Positions 1 through 7,784 are shown, counted from the stretch's first letter. The stretch is 26,940 nt of DNA from Lachnospiraceae bacterium UBA3772 (GCA_002371025.1 DFFQ01000136.1:1-26940), one strand, 5' to 3'. Program-made: numbers and translations. The notes: a model not told the origin generated them from the sequence alone.

Positions 1-380
1 GGAACAAACATAGGAAGTACATACTGCTTCTCATGCTCAGGATTCTCGTAATTCCACTCAATAAGTCCAGTCCATGACATATGATCAAGCATTTTCTGAA
101 GCTTTTCATCTTCAAGTCCTGATAATTTCTTTAACTGTTTAAAAGTTTTTGGTTTTCTTATTCCACCGAACTTAAGTGCAAGTTCAGCTTCTTCATCTGT
201 GCAAAGTCTTGCAACTGCCCAATATTCAGGATCATCTTTTGTGATCTTCTGAAAACCAAGCTTAATAGGAACACGGTCAGTTATCATTTTTCCTAATTTA
301 ACAACCGGCTTTCTCATTGGTTCATCAACATTTGCGCATTCTGGTCTAAGAGGATAGTGTGGATCTCCTTTTTGGCTCAT
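1..380 (-). CDS. Probable 4Fe-4S/FAD oxidoreductase, N-terminal part
   Basis: An uninterrupted leftward reading frame runs from an ATG at 380 off the left edge, giving about 126 residues. It begins MSQKGDPHYPLRPECA and continues with a helical, charged region (KITKDDPEYWAVARLCTDEE, then LSGLEDEKLQKMLDHMSWTG) that reads like a winged-helix or regulatory N-terminus. From memory this resembles the start of large clostridial oxidoreductases that carry 4Fe-4S clusters and a glutamate-synthase-like FAD/NAD(P) module. The cluster and nucleotide-binding motifs would lie outside the window, so function is inferred only. A GGGAG ribosome site lies 8 bases before the ATG and fixes the start. A palindrome, a promoter-like pair and a terminator-like hairpin lie in its upstream region. 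It could equally be an uncharacterised DNA-binding protein; the CDS itself is solid. Confidence 0.6.
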   Translation of the reverse strand, partial: MSQKGDPHYPLRPECANVDEPMRKPVVKLGKMITDRVPIKLGFQKITKDDPEYWAVARLCTDEEAELALKFGGIRKPKTFKQLKKLSGLEDEKLQKMLDHMSWTGLIEWNYENPEHEKQYVLPMFV

Positions 381-431
381 ATATCATTCTCCCTTTAAAG
401 ATAATTGTTTAATAAAATGCTTATAAAAAAA

Positions 432-468
432 AATAGCATTGTGATGGTCATACCACCACAACACTATT
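432..468 (-). terminator. Intrinsic terminator, or attenuator, ahead of the 380 gene
   Basis: Read leftward, a 16-bp stem (arms 468-453 and 447-432, three G-U pairs, no unpaired base) closes a 5-base loop and is followed at once by seven or more T (431-425). It is complete only on the minus strand, because the wobble pairs become mismatches on the plus strand. It lies 150 bases beyond the end of the leftward MATE gene, so it may terminate that transcript. It also lies between a candidate promoter (564-592) and the start codon at 380, so it could act as an attenuator. Confidence 0.75.
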
Positions 469-563
469 CTAGCATAAAAGCCAAAAGCCAAGAATATACA
501 TAGCTGTTATCGACTATTTTTGTATGTTTTAAAGTTGAATTTAGACACTTTCACATTTTTGTC

Positions 564-593
564 ATATTACTTTTTAACTTTGGTATTACCAAA
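564..593 (-). promoter_or_regulatory. Candidate promoter with GntR-type palindrome
   Basis: The perfect palindrome TTTGGTATTACCAAA (579-593, arms of 7, one central base) matches the general TTGGTnnnACCAA pattern known for FadR-subfamily GntR regulators such as PdhR and LldR. On the minus strand its right half forms a possible -35, TTGGTA (592-587), followed after 17 bases by TAATAT (569-564) as a possible -10. A repressor bound here would cover the -35. The regulator is not in the window, and assignment to GntR is inference from the motif alone. Confidence 0.4.
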
Positions 594-618
594 CATATTC
601 AACAACTGAGCATTAATT

Positions 619-2022
619 TTATGCAACTGTGAGATTTTTAAGCCATCTCTCTCTCTTTAACCAGATACGGAAAACAACTACCTTTATCACATCTATTAGT
701 TTAACTAATCCATACAAAAGAACCGGGCCACACTTTGTATATATTCCAAGTATAAGCACCATTGGAATCATCATAAAAATTGTAAGAGTCGCATCTGTAT
801 ATGTTCCCATGGCAGTATCCCCGCCAGCTCTCGCAATAGCCATCTGAGCATTCATGCATACCCATACGGGCATAAAAACTGCCATTAATATGACCATATT
901 TTTAATTATCGCTACTGCACTTAAACTGAGTCTGCTAAATACAACTGGGATAAGCAATGTAGTTGCAAGGCCAAAAAAAGTCATAAATATACCAAAAACA
1001 AATGCCCCCGAACGAAGCCATATACTCTCTCTTCTAGCCTTTTCAATATCACCTTCACCTAAGGTCTTACCCAGGATAACTCCAGTTGCAGAATAAATCC
1101 CGGCAAATGAAACGAAGAACAGATTCGCTATGGCAAAACTTGATGCCATACCTGAAACTACATCTGCTCCACCTCTTCCATTATAAATTGCAGTAGTTAA
1201 AGTCTCCGATAAAACCCATACCATTTCTGAAAAAAGGATCATAAGCCCTTTCTTTAATATTTTACCGAAAAGTTTCCAGTCCACATTAAATGCTTCCTTT
1301 ATCTTAAAAGCAAAATCCGGTTTCTTCTTAATATAAACAATGATAAATAAAATGACCTCTACCACTCTTGCTATTACAGTGGCTATTGCAGCCCCTTCTA
1401 CTTCAAGTCTAGGCATACCTAAATTACCATAAATAAGAAGATAATTAAAAATTGTATTGGTAAGTGTTGCAACCACTGTTATATATAATGGAGTCTTTAC
1501 ATCTCCCATATCACGAAGGGAACTGGCAATAGAGACAGATATTGTCATAGGAATTCCCATGAAAAATACTATTCTCATATATTTTACAGCCTCATCAAGA
1601 ATAAGGGCTGCCTCACTATTTCCGATCAAAAGAAGAGACATTACCTGTCGCGGAAAAATAAGGCATACTAAAACGAAGGGGATAAATGCTGCAAAACCCA
1701 TGATCATCTTAAATCTAAAAGCCTGCTGCATACCTTCTTTTTCCTTAGCACCAAAAAACTGGGTTAAAAAAATTCCTCCTGTCATACAGATAGTATTAAG
1801 ATATATCATAAAACAAAATAAAACCTGACCTGATACATTTACCCCGGACATAGACACGTCTCCAAGGCCTGATACCATAAAATTATCAATAAGTGAAACA
1901 AGACTTTGGATAAGCTGTTGAACCATGATAGGTACCGCAAGAGACAGAGTCGTCATATAAAATTTTCTATTACCGAATAACTTATTCTCTTTATTTTTCT
2001 CCATTTTTTCACCGCATTTCAT
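619..2022 (-). CDS. MATE family multidrug/cation antiporter
   Basis: This is a 467-residue polytopic inner-membrane protein of the MATE family, which expels drugs and metabolites in exchange for Na+ or H+. The N-terminal half carries the family pattern (LAVPIMVQQLIQSLVSLIDN near residue 30, then LGDVSMSGVNVSGQVLF), followed by about twelve hydrophobic segments split into two six-helix halves. Its length is typical of 440-470-residue MATE proteins. Two starts are possible: ATG at 2022 with GGATG upstream, or the in-frame ATG at 2004 (MEKNKENK), where the conserved region begins. Neither ribosome site is strong. It is transcribed divergently from a second MATE gene across a short shared promoter region. 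The transported substrate cannot be told from sequence. Confidence 0.93.
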   Translation of the reverse strand: MKCGEKMEKNKENKLFGNRKFYMTTLSLAVPIMVQQLIQSLVSLIDNFMVSGLGDVSMSGVNVSGQVLFCFMIYLNTICMTGGIFLTQFFGAKEKEGMQQAFRFKMIMGFAAFIPFVLVCLIFPRQVMSLLLIGNSEAALILDEAVKYMRIVFFMGIPMTISVSIASSLRDMGDVKTPLYITVVATLTNTIFNYLLIYGNLGMPRLEVEGAAIATVIARVVEVILFIIVYIKKKPDFAFKIKEAFNVDWKLFGKILKKGLMILFSEMVWVLSETLTTAIYNGRGGADVVSGMASSFAIANLFFVSFAGIYSATGVILGKTLGEGDIEKARRESIWLRSGAFVFGIFMTFFGLATTLLIPVVFSRLSLSAVAIIKNMVILMAVFMPVWVCMNAQMAIARAGGDTAMGTYTDATLTIFMMIPMVLILGIYTKCGPVLLYGLVKLIDVIKVVVFRIWLKRERWLKNLTVA

Positions 2023-2033
2023 ATTTTTTCATC

Positions 2034-2052
2034 CAGATATCTATAATATCTG
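2034..2052. promoter_or_regulatory. Perfect inverted repeat, possible operator
   Basis: CAGATAT (2034-2040) and ATATCTG (2046-2052) form a perfect 7-bp inverted repeat with 5 bases between the arms. It overlaps the -10 box of the leftward MATE promoter (2043-2048). Its position and symmetry suit a repressor site, but the regulator is unknown and an AT-rich palindrome can arise by chance. Confidence 0.4.
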
Positions 2053-2071
2053 TATTTTTTCCTTTTTACAA
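2043..2071 (-). promoter_or_regulatory. Sigma-A promoter of the leftward MATE gene
   Basis: On the minus strand TTGTAA (2071-2066) and TATTAT (2048-2043) are separated by exactly 17 bases and lie just ahead of the start at 2022. The -35 box shares five bases with the -35 box of the opposite promoter, so polymerase binding at the two should be mutually exclusive. Confidence 0.55.
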
Positions 2072-2093
2072 TCATCTTTGATAGGAATATAAT
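2065..2093 (+). promoter_or_regulatory. Sigma-A promoter of the rightward MATE gene
   Basis: TTTACA (2065-2070), a 17-base spacer and a consensus TATAAT (2088-2093) precede the ATG at 2142 by about 50 bases. This is one of the best promoter matches in the window. The -35 box overlaps that of the divergent gene. Confidence 0.7.
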
Positions 2094-2141
2094 TAGAAAT
2101 TGTGTGTTAATCCTATGTAAGAATGAAAGGAAGTTGATGAT

Positions 2142-3500
2142 ATGAATAAAGATCTTACTGTTGGAAAACCCGATAAAGTTCTCTGGGCATTCTGCCTGCC
2201 ATTATTTGGAAGCATTATCTTTCAACAGCTATATAATATAGCCGACAGCCTTATTGCCGGAAGATTTATCGGCGAAAATGCTCTTGCAGCGGTTGGAAAC
2301 AGTTATGAGATAACCCTTATCTTTATTGCATTTGCATTTGGGTGTAATATCGGATGTTCCGTAATCACTTCCGTTTTTTATGGTGCTAAAGATCATAATA
2401 ATATGAAATCTGCTATATCAACTGCCATGATAATGAGTGGTGTGATATGCATGATATTAGTGGTCTTAGGAACTGCTTTTGCCACCGAACTTCTTCATTT
2501 AATAAAAACTCCTTCTATAGTTTTTAATGATTCAAAGATATATCTTGATATTTATATATGGGGATTTCCATTTGTTCTTTTCTACAATATAGCAACAGGA
2601 ATCTTCTCAGCTATGGGAGATTCCAGGACTCCATTTTATTTTCTTGCAGCATCTTCTGTATCAAACATCTTAATGGATATCTGGTTTGTTACAGGTTTTA
2701 ATATGGGCGTTGCAGGAGTTGCCTGGGCAACATTTATCTGCCAGGGAATCAGCTGTTTTCTTGCTCTTATTGTAATATTTATCAGACTTAAAGCTATCCC
2801 AAACGAAGGAAAGATCCAGCTTTTCTCATTTAAACTACTGCTTAAGATAAGCAAGGTAGCAATCCCAAGTATTTTGCAGCAAAGTTTTATCTCTATTGGA
2901 AATATCATCATACAGCGCCTTATAAATGGCTTTGGTCCAGGAATCATGGCAGGTTACAGCGCCGCAATCAAGCTTAACAATTTGGTTATCACTTCCTTTA
3001 CAACCCTTGGAAATGGTATCTCAAACTATGCTGCTCAAAATATCGGTGCCCGTAAATATAAACGAATCCCTGAAGGTTTTAAGGCCGGTCTTAAAATGAT
3101 ATGGTTACTTTCCATACCACTGATCATAATATATACAACCTTAGGAAAATATCTCCTTATATTCTTTATGGATAATCCTTCTTTCGAAGCTCAGCATTCA
3201 GGAGTGATCTTCCTTAGAATAGTGGCTCCATTTTATCTCATTATATCAGCAAAGCTTGTAGCCGACGGTTTTCTCCGCGGTTCAGCCATGATGGGAAAAT
3301 TTATGTGTTCAACCTTTACAGATCTTATACTCAGAGTGGTACTTGCCATAATTCTTTCCCATACAGCACTAAAATCCACTGGAATATGGTGTGCCTGGCC
3401 TATAGGATGGACGATAGCTGCTGGAATGTCAGTTTATTTTTATACAACAGGGCCTTGGGATGGCCTTAGCAAAAAAAGAAATAGATTAAATGGCCAGTAG
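2142..3500 (+). CDS. MATE family efflux transporter
   Basis: A 452-residue membrane antiporter of the MATE family. Visible family features are the N-terminal pattern LFGSIIFQQLYNIADSLIAG (about residues 21-40), the following IGENALAAVGNSYEI, and a pseudo-repeat at mid-protein (KVAIPSILQQSFISIGNIII, then GFGPGIMAGYSAAIKLNNL), giving twelve predicted transmembrane helices. Its length is normal and the start is supported by AGGAAG eight to nine bases upstream. It differs clearly from its divergent neighbour, so the pair is not a recent tandem duplication. The gene ends directly beside the 91-bp hairpin element, whose stem can serve as its terminator. Substrate is unknown; clostridial relatives are usually annotated as NorM/DinF-like. 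Confidence 0.94.
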   Translation: MNKDLTVGKPDKVLWAFCLPLFGSIIFQQLYNIADSLIAGRFIGENALAAVGNSYEITLIFIAFAFGCNIGCSVITSVFYGAKDHNNMKSAISTAMIMSGVICMILVVLGTAFATELLHLIKTPSIVFNDSKIYLDIYIWGFPFVLFYNIATGIFSAMGDSRTPFYFLAASSVSNILMDIWFVTGFNMGVAGVAWATFICQGISCFLALIVIFIRLKAIPNEGKIQLFSFKLLLKISKVAIPSILQQSFISIGNIIIQRLINGFGPGIMAGYSAAIKLNNLVITSFTTLGNGISNYAAQNIGARKYKRIPEGFKAGLKMIWLLSIPLIIIYTTLGKYLLIFFMDNPSFEAQHSGVIFLRIVAPFYLIISAKLVADGFLRGSAMMGKFMCSTFTDLILRVVLAIILSHTALKSTGIWCAWPIGWTIAAGMSVYFYTTGPWDGLSKKRNRLNGQ

Positions 3501-3523
3501 CTAATAAAATGAAATAGTTTAAA

Positions 3524-3614
3524 TGGCCTAAGCCCAAAAAAGGAAAGGTACGAGCGCACTAAGAATGTGCTTTCGTGCCTTTCCTTTTTTGATGTTATGG
3601 CCATGGAACTGTAT
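3524..3614 (+). repeat. 91-bp hairpin element, copy 1
   Basis: An approximately 91-bp sequence is present again, in the same orientation, at 7896-7986 with about nine differences. It starts TGGCCTAAGCCC, contains an 18-bp stem and ends with TATGGCCATGGA. The second copy lies downstream of a gene on the opposite strand, so the element is not simply part of one gene's 3' end. I do not recognise the family. Confidence 0.85.
3536..3590. terminator. Bidirectional hairpin terminator inside element copy 1
   Basis: AAAAAAGGAAAGGTACGA (3536-3553) pairs with TCGTGCCTTTCCTTTTTT (3573-3590) along 18 positions with one G-U pair. An inner GCAC/GTGC pair caps the stem. The A-run and T-run at the two ends let it work as an intrinsic terminator on either strand; on the plus strand it follows the MATE gene by 35 bases. 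Confidence 0.8.
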
Positions 3615-3775
3615 TGACTTTTTGGTATGATTTTTTTTAGCTATGGCCATGGAACTATATTGATCTTTTGGTATGATTTTTTTTAGCTATGGCCATGGTA
3701 ATGTATTGGTTTTATGACTTTTCTTTTTTAGCTATGGCCATGGTAATGTATTGTTTTTATGACTTTCTTTTTTGT
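3592..3775 (+). repeat. Tandem array of about 46-bp units with TATGGCCATGG core
   Basis: Four contiguous units start with the core TATGGCCATGG at 3596, 3642, 3688 and 3733, giving periods of 46, 46 and 45. Each unit continues with a GTATTG-like stretch, a (G/T)TATGA-like stretch and a T-run. A fifth, degenerate unit starts near 3776. The core contains the overlapping palindromes ATGGCCAT and CCATGG. The first unit is the 3' end of the hairpin element. Confidence 0.85.
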
Positions 3776-3858
3776 TATGCAAATATTGTCATAGAAATAT
3801 ACTTATCGGGAACCTTTCATCATACAAAATTATACATATAAATATCCTCTTGTTCTGC

Positions 3859-4620
3859 TTAGATATCAGGAAGTACAAGCACATCATCAGGAATAAACAC
3901 GAATGTTACGGGTGTACAATTTAACTGATTTTTACGTACACCAATCAGCGTATAATCTTTCGCTATATAGCACATTTCATCATGGGCTACCTTTATTCCA
4001 TTAGAATCAACACAATTTACGATAGCACGATAGGCTATGTATTTGTGGCCGGAAATGACCTTAAGGTTGCAAATTGTTTTGGCTATTAAGTATGCAAATA
4101 TCGATAATATAAATGGTGATACAAAATATAATATGAGTGTAACACAACTAGCTGCATTTCTGGCTTTATAAAGTCTGTACGAATCATTTGCCAAAACTCC
4201 CTTTATGTTATCGGAGTGAAGCAACTTATACTGAATTGGACCAAAACGTACAAGCAAAAACAGACAAAGTGCTATAAAGATAGTTCCACGAAGCAGCCAA
4301 CAAAGAACAGCACAAAACATCTTCCTCTCAAATGGCAGCGGTGTTTCTACTAAATAGTAATCCTCGGTTTCTTTGCTTTTGGCAAGAGTTGAGTTATAGA
4401 AAGCATTTTCCCAATCCTTCATATCATTACGCACACTTGAAACAGCAATCGGTGTAATAGCTATATTATCAAGAACAAATAACAGCAAGCCAACGATAAT
4501 GAGTGCAGTATCCTTCGAATCGAATCCAATATCTGTGAGTGCAAAAGCCGGCATCATCACGATAAGTGCAATTACGATTTTAATGCCCAGGCTTTTTTTT
4601 GTTTTAAGACCCGTTTTCAT
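3859..4620 (-). CDS. Membrane protein of unknown function
   Basis: A 253-residue protein that I do not recognise. It has about four hydrophobic segments (roughly residues 12-33, 38-60, 104-126 and 155-182), a charged segment with NDMKDWENAFYN between the first two pairs, and a C-terminal domain of about 65 residues (ISGHKYIAYRAIVNCVDSNG onward) that is probably cytoplasmic and beta-rich. No catalytic motif is evident. GGGAGAG five bases before the ATG fixes the start. It has its own promoter and lies downstream of the terminator of the ABC pair, so it is a separate transcription unit. It is bracketed by near-identical 46-bp units at 3731-3778 and 4811-4862, which suggests it arrived or moves with that repeat family; that part is inference. 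Confidence 0.82.
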   Translation of the reverse strand: MKTGLKTKKSLGIKIVIALIVMMPAFALTDIGFDSKDTALIIVGLLLFVLDNIAITPIAVSSVRNDMKDWENAFYNSTLAKSKETEDYYLVETPLPFERKMFCAVLCWLLRGTIFIALCLFLLVRFGPIQYKLLHSDNIKGVLANDSYRLYKARNAASCVTLILYFVSPFILSIFAYLIAKTICNLKVISGHKYIAYRAIVNCVDSNGIKVAHDEMCYIAKDYTLIGVRKNQLNCTPVTFVFIPDDVLVLPDI

Positions 4621-4677
4621 TCAATCTCTCCCAAATAAAATGAATAGTAGAAAAAAGTGTAGCATAATTGTATACCA

Positions 4678-4705
4678 ATTCTACCATAATTCTTGACGAA
4701 ATCAA
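4678..4705 (-). promoter_or_regulatory. Promoter of the 3859-4620 membrane protein gene
   Basis: On the minus strand TTGATT (4705-4700) is followed after 16 bases by TAGAAT (4683-4678). A TG one base before the -10 makes it an extended -10 promoter. It lies about 55 bases from the start codon at 4620 and just downstream of the terminator of the ABC pair. Confidence 0.5.
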
Positions 4706-4726
4706 TGGGATTAGGTATAGTCAAAA

Positions 4727-4766
4727 ACGAGCTGGACAACGGTAATCATACCGCCATACAGCTCGT
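4727..4766 (-). terminator. Intrinsic terminator of the ABC transporter pair
   Basis: Read leftward, ACGAGCTG (4766-4759) pairs with CAGCTCGT (4734-4727). An internal loop separates this from an upper CGGTA/TACCG stem, and five T follow. It lies 100 bases downstream of the ATPase stop at 4867 and ahead of the promoter of the next gene. Confidence 0.75.
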
Positions 4767-4810
4767 CAATTATCTTAGGATATCTTATTTACAGAAAAAC
4801 TTTCACTCTT

Positions 4811-4862
4811 GTTATGGCCATGGAAATGTATTGTTTTTATGTCTTTCCTTTTTGTTATGGCC
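4811..4862 (+). repeat. Dispersed 46-bp-family repeat unit
   Basis: A unit starting GTTATGGCCATGG differs at about three positions from the fourth unit of the array at 3731-3778. It is followed after 43 bases by a second, partial core TATGGCCA (4856-4863) that runs into the end of the ATPase gene. It has the same orientation as the array and lies about 1.1 kb from it. Confidence 0.8.
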
Positions 4863-4866
4863 AATT

Positions 4867-5493
4867 TTATAACTCTACTATTCTGCTAGCGTATTTGAGG
4901 ATTTCTTCATCGTGAGTTACCATTACTATGGTTGTGCCTTCTTTGTTTAACCTTTCAAATAGTTTCATAACTATTTCCTTATTTCCTGCGTCAAGGCTTC
5001 CTGTTGGTTCGTCTGCCAGCAGTAATTTACATTTCTTAAGGAATACTCTTGCTATAGCAACTCTCTGCTGTTCTCCACCACTAAGAGTATATACTTTACT
5101 TTTTAATATATTTTTATCCAGTCCAACTTTCGTTAAAACCTCTTCAATATCCTTTTCGGTAACATCCGTGAAATGTGATGCAATATTTAAGTTATACTGA
5201 ACTGTCTTATCCTCTACCAGGCCATAGTTCTGAAAAACGTAAGTCATTTCAGTTCTTAGCAACTTTCTTCCACTTGGCTTTCTGATATCAGGATTTTTCT
5301 TATCAAACAGATAAAGATCTCCTTTATCAGCTTTTTCTATCATTCCCATGATATTTAGCAATGTAGTCTTTCCTTTTCCACTTTCTCCACAGATTGCTAC
5401 AAATTCTCCTTCTTCAACGGAAAGATTATAATCTTTAAAAATCATATGGTGGCCATATGACTTTGTAATATTTTCTAAATTAATAACGCTCAT
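4867..5493 (-). CDS. ABC transporter ATPase, lactococcin-972 export type
   Basis: A 208-residue ABC ATPase that powers the adjacent permease. Motifs are complete: Walker A GESGKGKT at residues 36-43, Q-loop in YVFQNYG, signature LSGGEQQR at 137-144, Walker B LLLADEP ending at 163 and the switch His in MVTHD at 194. Its short length, the opening pattern and the partner permease match the putative bacteriocin-export ATPases of the lactococcin 972 group, a MacB/LolD-like branch. It follows the permease by 23 bases and is probably co-transcribed with it. The nearest purine-rich site (GAGGGG) is about 15 bases from the ATG, which is unusually far, so translation may be coupled to the permease. The assignment to bacteriocin export rests on family resemblance, since no precursor gene is present. 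Confidence 0.9.
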   Translation of the reverse strand: MSVINLENITKSYGHHMIFKDYNLSVEEGEFVAICGESGKGKTTLLNIMGMIEKADKGDLYLFDKKNPDIRKPSGRKLLRTEMTYVFQNYGLVEDKTVQYNLNIASHFTDVTEKDIEEVLTKVGLDKNILKSKVYTLSGGEQQRVAIARVFLKKCKLLLADEPTGSLDAGNKEIVMKLFERLNKEGTTIVMVTHDEEILKYASRIVEL

Positions 5494-5516
5494 AATTAGT
5501 ATATTTTTCCCCTCTT

Positions 5517-7625
5517 CTATTTAATTGCTTCCAGCTTTGCTAAATTCTTCTTTTTAACGATGCGATTCGACATCAGTATAAATAGCAGAATATCCACAAC
5601 AATAGCAGATAACGCAATCCATATATTAATGTTCCATCTAATACTTGCAAGGATTAGAACAGGTACCTGATATGCAAGCAAAAAAATATGTAACCAGAAT
5701 ATATTAATAAAAGAATATCCTTCTCTAATCTTTATGATAATCTCTCTCGTATGGTTATTGATCAAAAGACTTATTGCATAAAAAAGCAATATCAGATAAG
5801 AGATGATATATATGATTGAGTTTGTGATCAGACCAATGCTGTATTTTATATTTCCATATAATCCTTCATAAAAAATCTGAGAAACCGCTGAGGCCTCAAA
5901 CATATTTGGTGTCAGATCATACTTATTAACGCTGTCATAAATCTGTTCATAAGCAGATAATTCACTATCTTTATCATATGTAAAATAAGTCCATCCCATC
6001 ATTTCTGTTACAGAACCTTCTTCTTCCGCTTCCGGATCTGTAATCATCCTTTGTCTATACCAATCTGGATTTATTATTTCCAAGAATAATCTTTGTTCTT
6101 TTCCATCACTTTTTCTTGATATGGTCGGATTATATGCATAAAATTCACAATCGCTGTCATAATATATAAAATTAGCATCTATATTTAAATACTTCTTAAA
6201 CTGTTTTTTTGCCACAGTAAAATCATATCCCTCAGGAACAAGATAATTATTCTTTTTCAAATCAATCATATCCGGAGTTAATCTTCTTCCATCTAGGAGG
6301 TAAATATCATTAATATTTAAATAACCTATACTTACTCTACCAAATTCAGCATGATTTTTTTTCTCTTCCAAATAATCTCTGTATAGTTCTGGTCCAAGCC
6401 TCTCCCTCATTTCTTCATCCGAGGGTTGTAAATCTAAATAATCTAAATTAGGCAGTTCCATAACAAATACTTCATCTGTATTTTCAAGAAAATCCAAGTA
6501 TTTCTCCGCAATATATTTTTCATTACTTTCAGTATCTCTTGATCCATCTGAAAACTGCAGATCTGCAATTCCATCAAACATTTTCTTTGAATTAGAATAC
6601 ATCTCTATATCCTTAAATAATTCTTTCATCTGAATTGTTATCTGAGATAAATTAATACATATGATTACTAATGCCATCAATTTTAAAAAAGCACTTGCAC
6701 CAATCAACAATCTGTTTAAATTCTTTCCCTTTATATCGAGAACCCCTACAATATTGTAAACATATATAACTGCCAAAGAAAAAATCACAAAAAAAATACC
6801 ATATAACAGAATATAATATTTTCCATTTTTAAGAAAAAATACTCCCGCTGTGCCCAGATTATATATCGATGATAAAAAAACAGTTATACATAAACATTCT
6901 ATACCTATGATCATTATAGATGGAAGCATTAATTCCCTATACTCCATTCTTAATATATCAAAAGAAGAATATCCTTGTGTCTTACAGATTGAATATTCTG
7001 AATTTCTTGAAAAAGAATAAATGACCACTGATAAAAGGAAAAACAATGTCATTACAACTAACAATATCTTTAAATTAATACTCTCATCGTATACCACTCC
7101 ACCTTGTCGATTTGACTCTTCATATGCCATTTTAGTTAATAACTGCCTATATATTGTCTTATACTTTGACGGAATCCAAATTGATACTGTAGAGAGATTT
7201 ATGTCCTTTATCTCTGATATTTTTTCAAAGGGAACTAATCTTTCCGTATAAGTCTCATAAAAAATACCATATATTGTTTTTTCTTTCTGCTGAGGTTTTG
7301 TAGAGTATATTGTTCCGTCTTTTAATTCTCCTCCCTGCAAACACATCTGCCATGACTCAGGGTTTTTATATATATAATAATAATTCTTCTCACCCTTTTC
7401 ATTATAATATTCAAAGAGCAAATCTATATTATATCTATTGGCTGTTTCATATATCTGATCTAAAGCCTCTTTATTTGATTTAGAATTTGGTTTTAAAAAT
7501 GTTAATTTAGTCTTTCCTTTAGTAAGACTCTCCTCTGACTGAACAGAAAAAGAAGACATCAGAATAGATGTCATAATTAATATATTTAATATCAAAAGTC
7601 CGAATACTATAGTCTTTTTTTTCAT
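5517..7625 (-). CDS. DUF1430-like ABC permease (bacteriocin-associated membrane protein)
   Basis: A 702-residue membrane protein paired with the ATPase just downstream. The layout is an N-terminal membrane anchor (about residues 5-26), a soluble, probably extracytoplasmic domain of about 150 residues, a group of four membrane helices (about 185-330), a second large soluble domain rich in acidic and aromatic residues (about 340-575), and C-terminal helices (about 580-690). This resembles the bacteriocin-associated integral membrane protein family (DUF1430) found next to lactococcin-972-type ATPases. The MacB/FtsX-like topology suggests extraction or export of a peptide rather than import. AAGG eight bases before the ATG and a strong promoter upstream support the start. 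It may instead be an immunity or peptide-sensing transporter. Confidence 0.82.
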   Translation of the reverse strand: MKKKTIVFGLLILNILIMTSILMSSFSVQSEESLTKGKTKLTFLKPNSKSNKEALDQIYETANRYNIDLLFEYYNEKGEKNYYYIYKNPESWQMCLQGGELKDGTIYSTKPQQKEKTIYGIFYETYTERLVPFEKISEIKDINLSTVSIWIPSKYKTIYRQLLTKMAYEESNRQGGVVYDESINLKILLVVMTLFFLLSVVIYSFSRNSEYSICKTQGYSSFDILRMEYRELMLPSIMIIGIECLCITVFLSSIYNLGTAGVFFLKNGKYYILLYGIFFVIFSLAVIYVYNIVGVLDIKGKNLNRLLIGASAFLKLMALVIICINLSQITIQMKELFKDIEMYSNSKKMFDGIADLQFSDGSRDTESNEKYIAEKYLDFLENTDEVFVMELPNLDYLDLQPSDEEMRERLGPELYRDYLEEKKNHAEFGRVSIGYLNINDIYLLDGRRLTPDMIDLKKNNYLVPEGYDFTVAKKQFKKYLNIDANFIYYDSDCEFYAYNPTISRKSDGKEQRLFLEIINPDWYRQRMITDPEAEEEGSVTEMMGWTYFTYDKDSELSAYEQIYDSVNKYDLTPNMFEASAVSQIFYEGLYGNIKYSIGLITNSIIYIISYLILLFYAISLLINNHTREIIIKIREGYSFINIFWLHIFLLAYQVPVLILASIRWNINIWIALSAIVVDILLFILMSNRIVKKKNLAKLEAIK

Positions 7626-7756
7626 ACCTGCTACCTTATTATATTTAATAAATAATTGGAAAAGTTTAGAATTCTTACCCTCAACCTATAAAACCTTCCC
7701 CCGCTAGTGTTCATTAGTTTCATTAATTATCGACTTGCAGAACACATTCTAATAAT

Positions 7757-7784
7757 ATTATAGTTTCCTATCATCAAAAGTCAA
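7757..7784 (-). promoter_or_regulatory. Sigma-A promoter of the lactococcin-972-type ABC pair
   Basis: On the minus strand TTGACT (7784-7779), a 16-base spacer and TATAAT (7762-7757) form a near-consensus promoter. The expected leader before the permease ATG is about 125 bases. It contains a 30-codon frame (7723-7631) with no ribosome site. Confidence 0.72.

Larger units (their letters stand above)
3501..3858. other. Gene-free repeat region between MATE and membrane protein genes
   Basis: This stretch holds no credible gene. It contains one copy of the 91-bp hairpin element, a tandem array of about 46-bp units and a decayed fifth unit beginning near 3776. The remainder (about 3781-3858) is AT-rich sequence with no recognisable signal. 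The tract TTTAAATGGCC at 3518-3528 echoes TTAAATGGCC at the end of the preceding gene. Confidence 0.8.

Noticed and set aside
3592..3775. CRISPR-like array
   Set aside because: The parts between the cores are themselves similar and T-rich, the units touch each other, and no cas gene is present. It is a tandem repeat, not repeats with unique spacers.
7631..7723. 30-codon frame (MKLMNTSGGRFYR...) in the permease leader, possible leader peptide or bacteriocin
   Set aside because: It has no ribosome site, no signal-peptide pattern and no glycine-glycine leader. It fills the leader by chance and ends just before the permease ribosome site.
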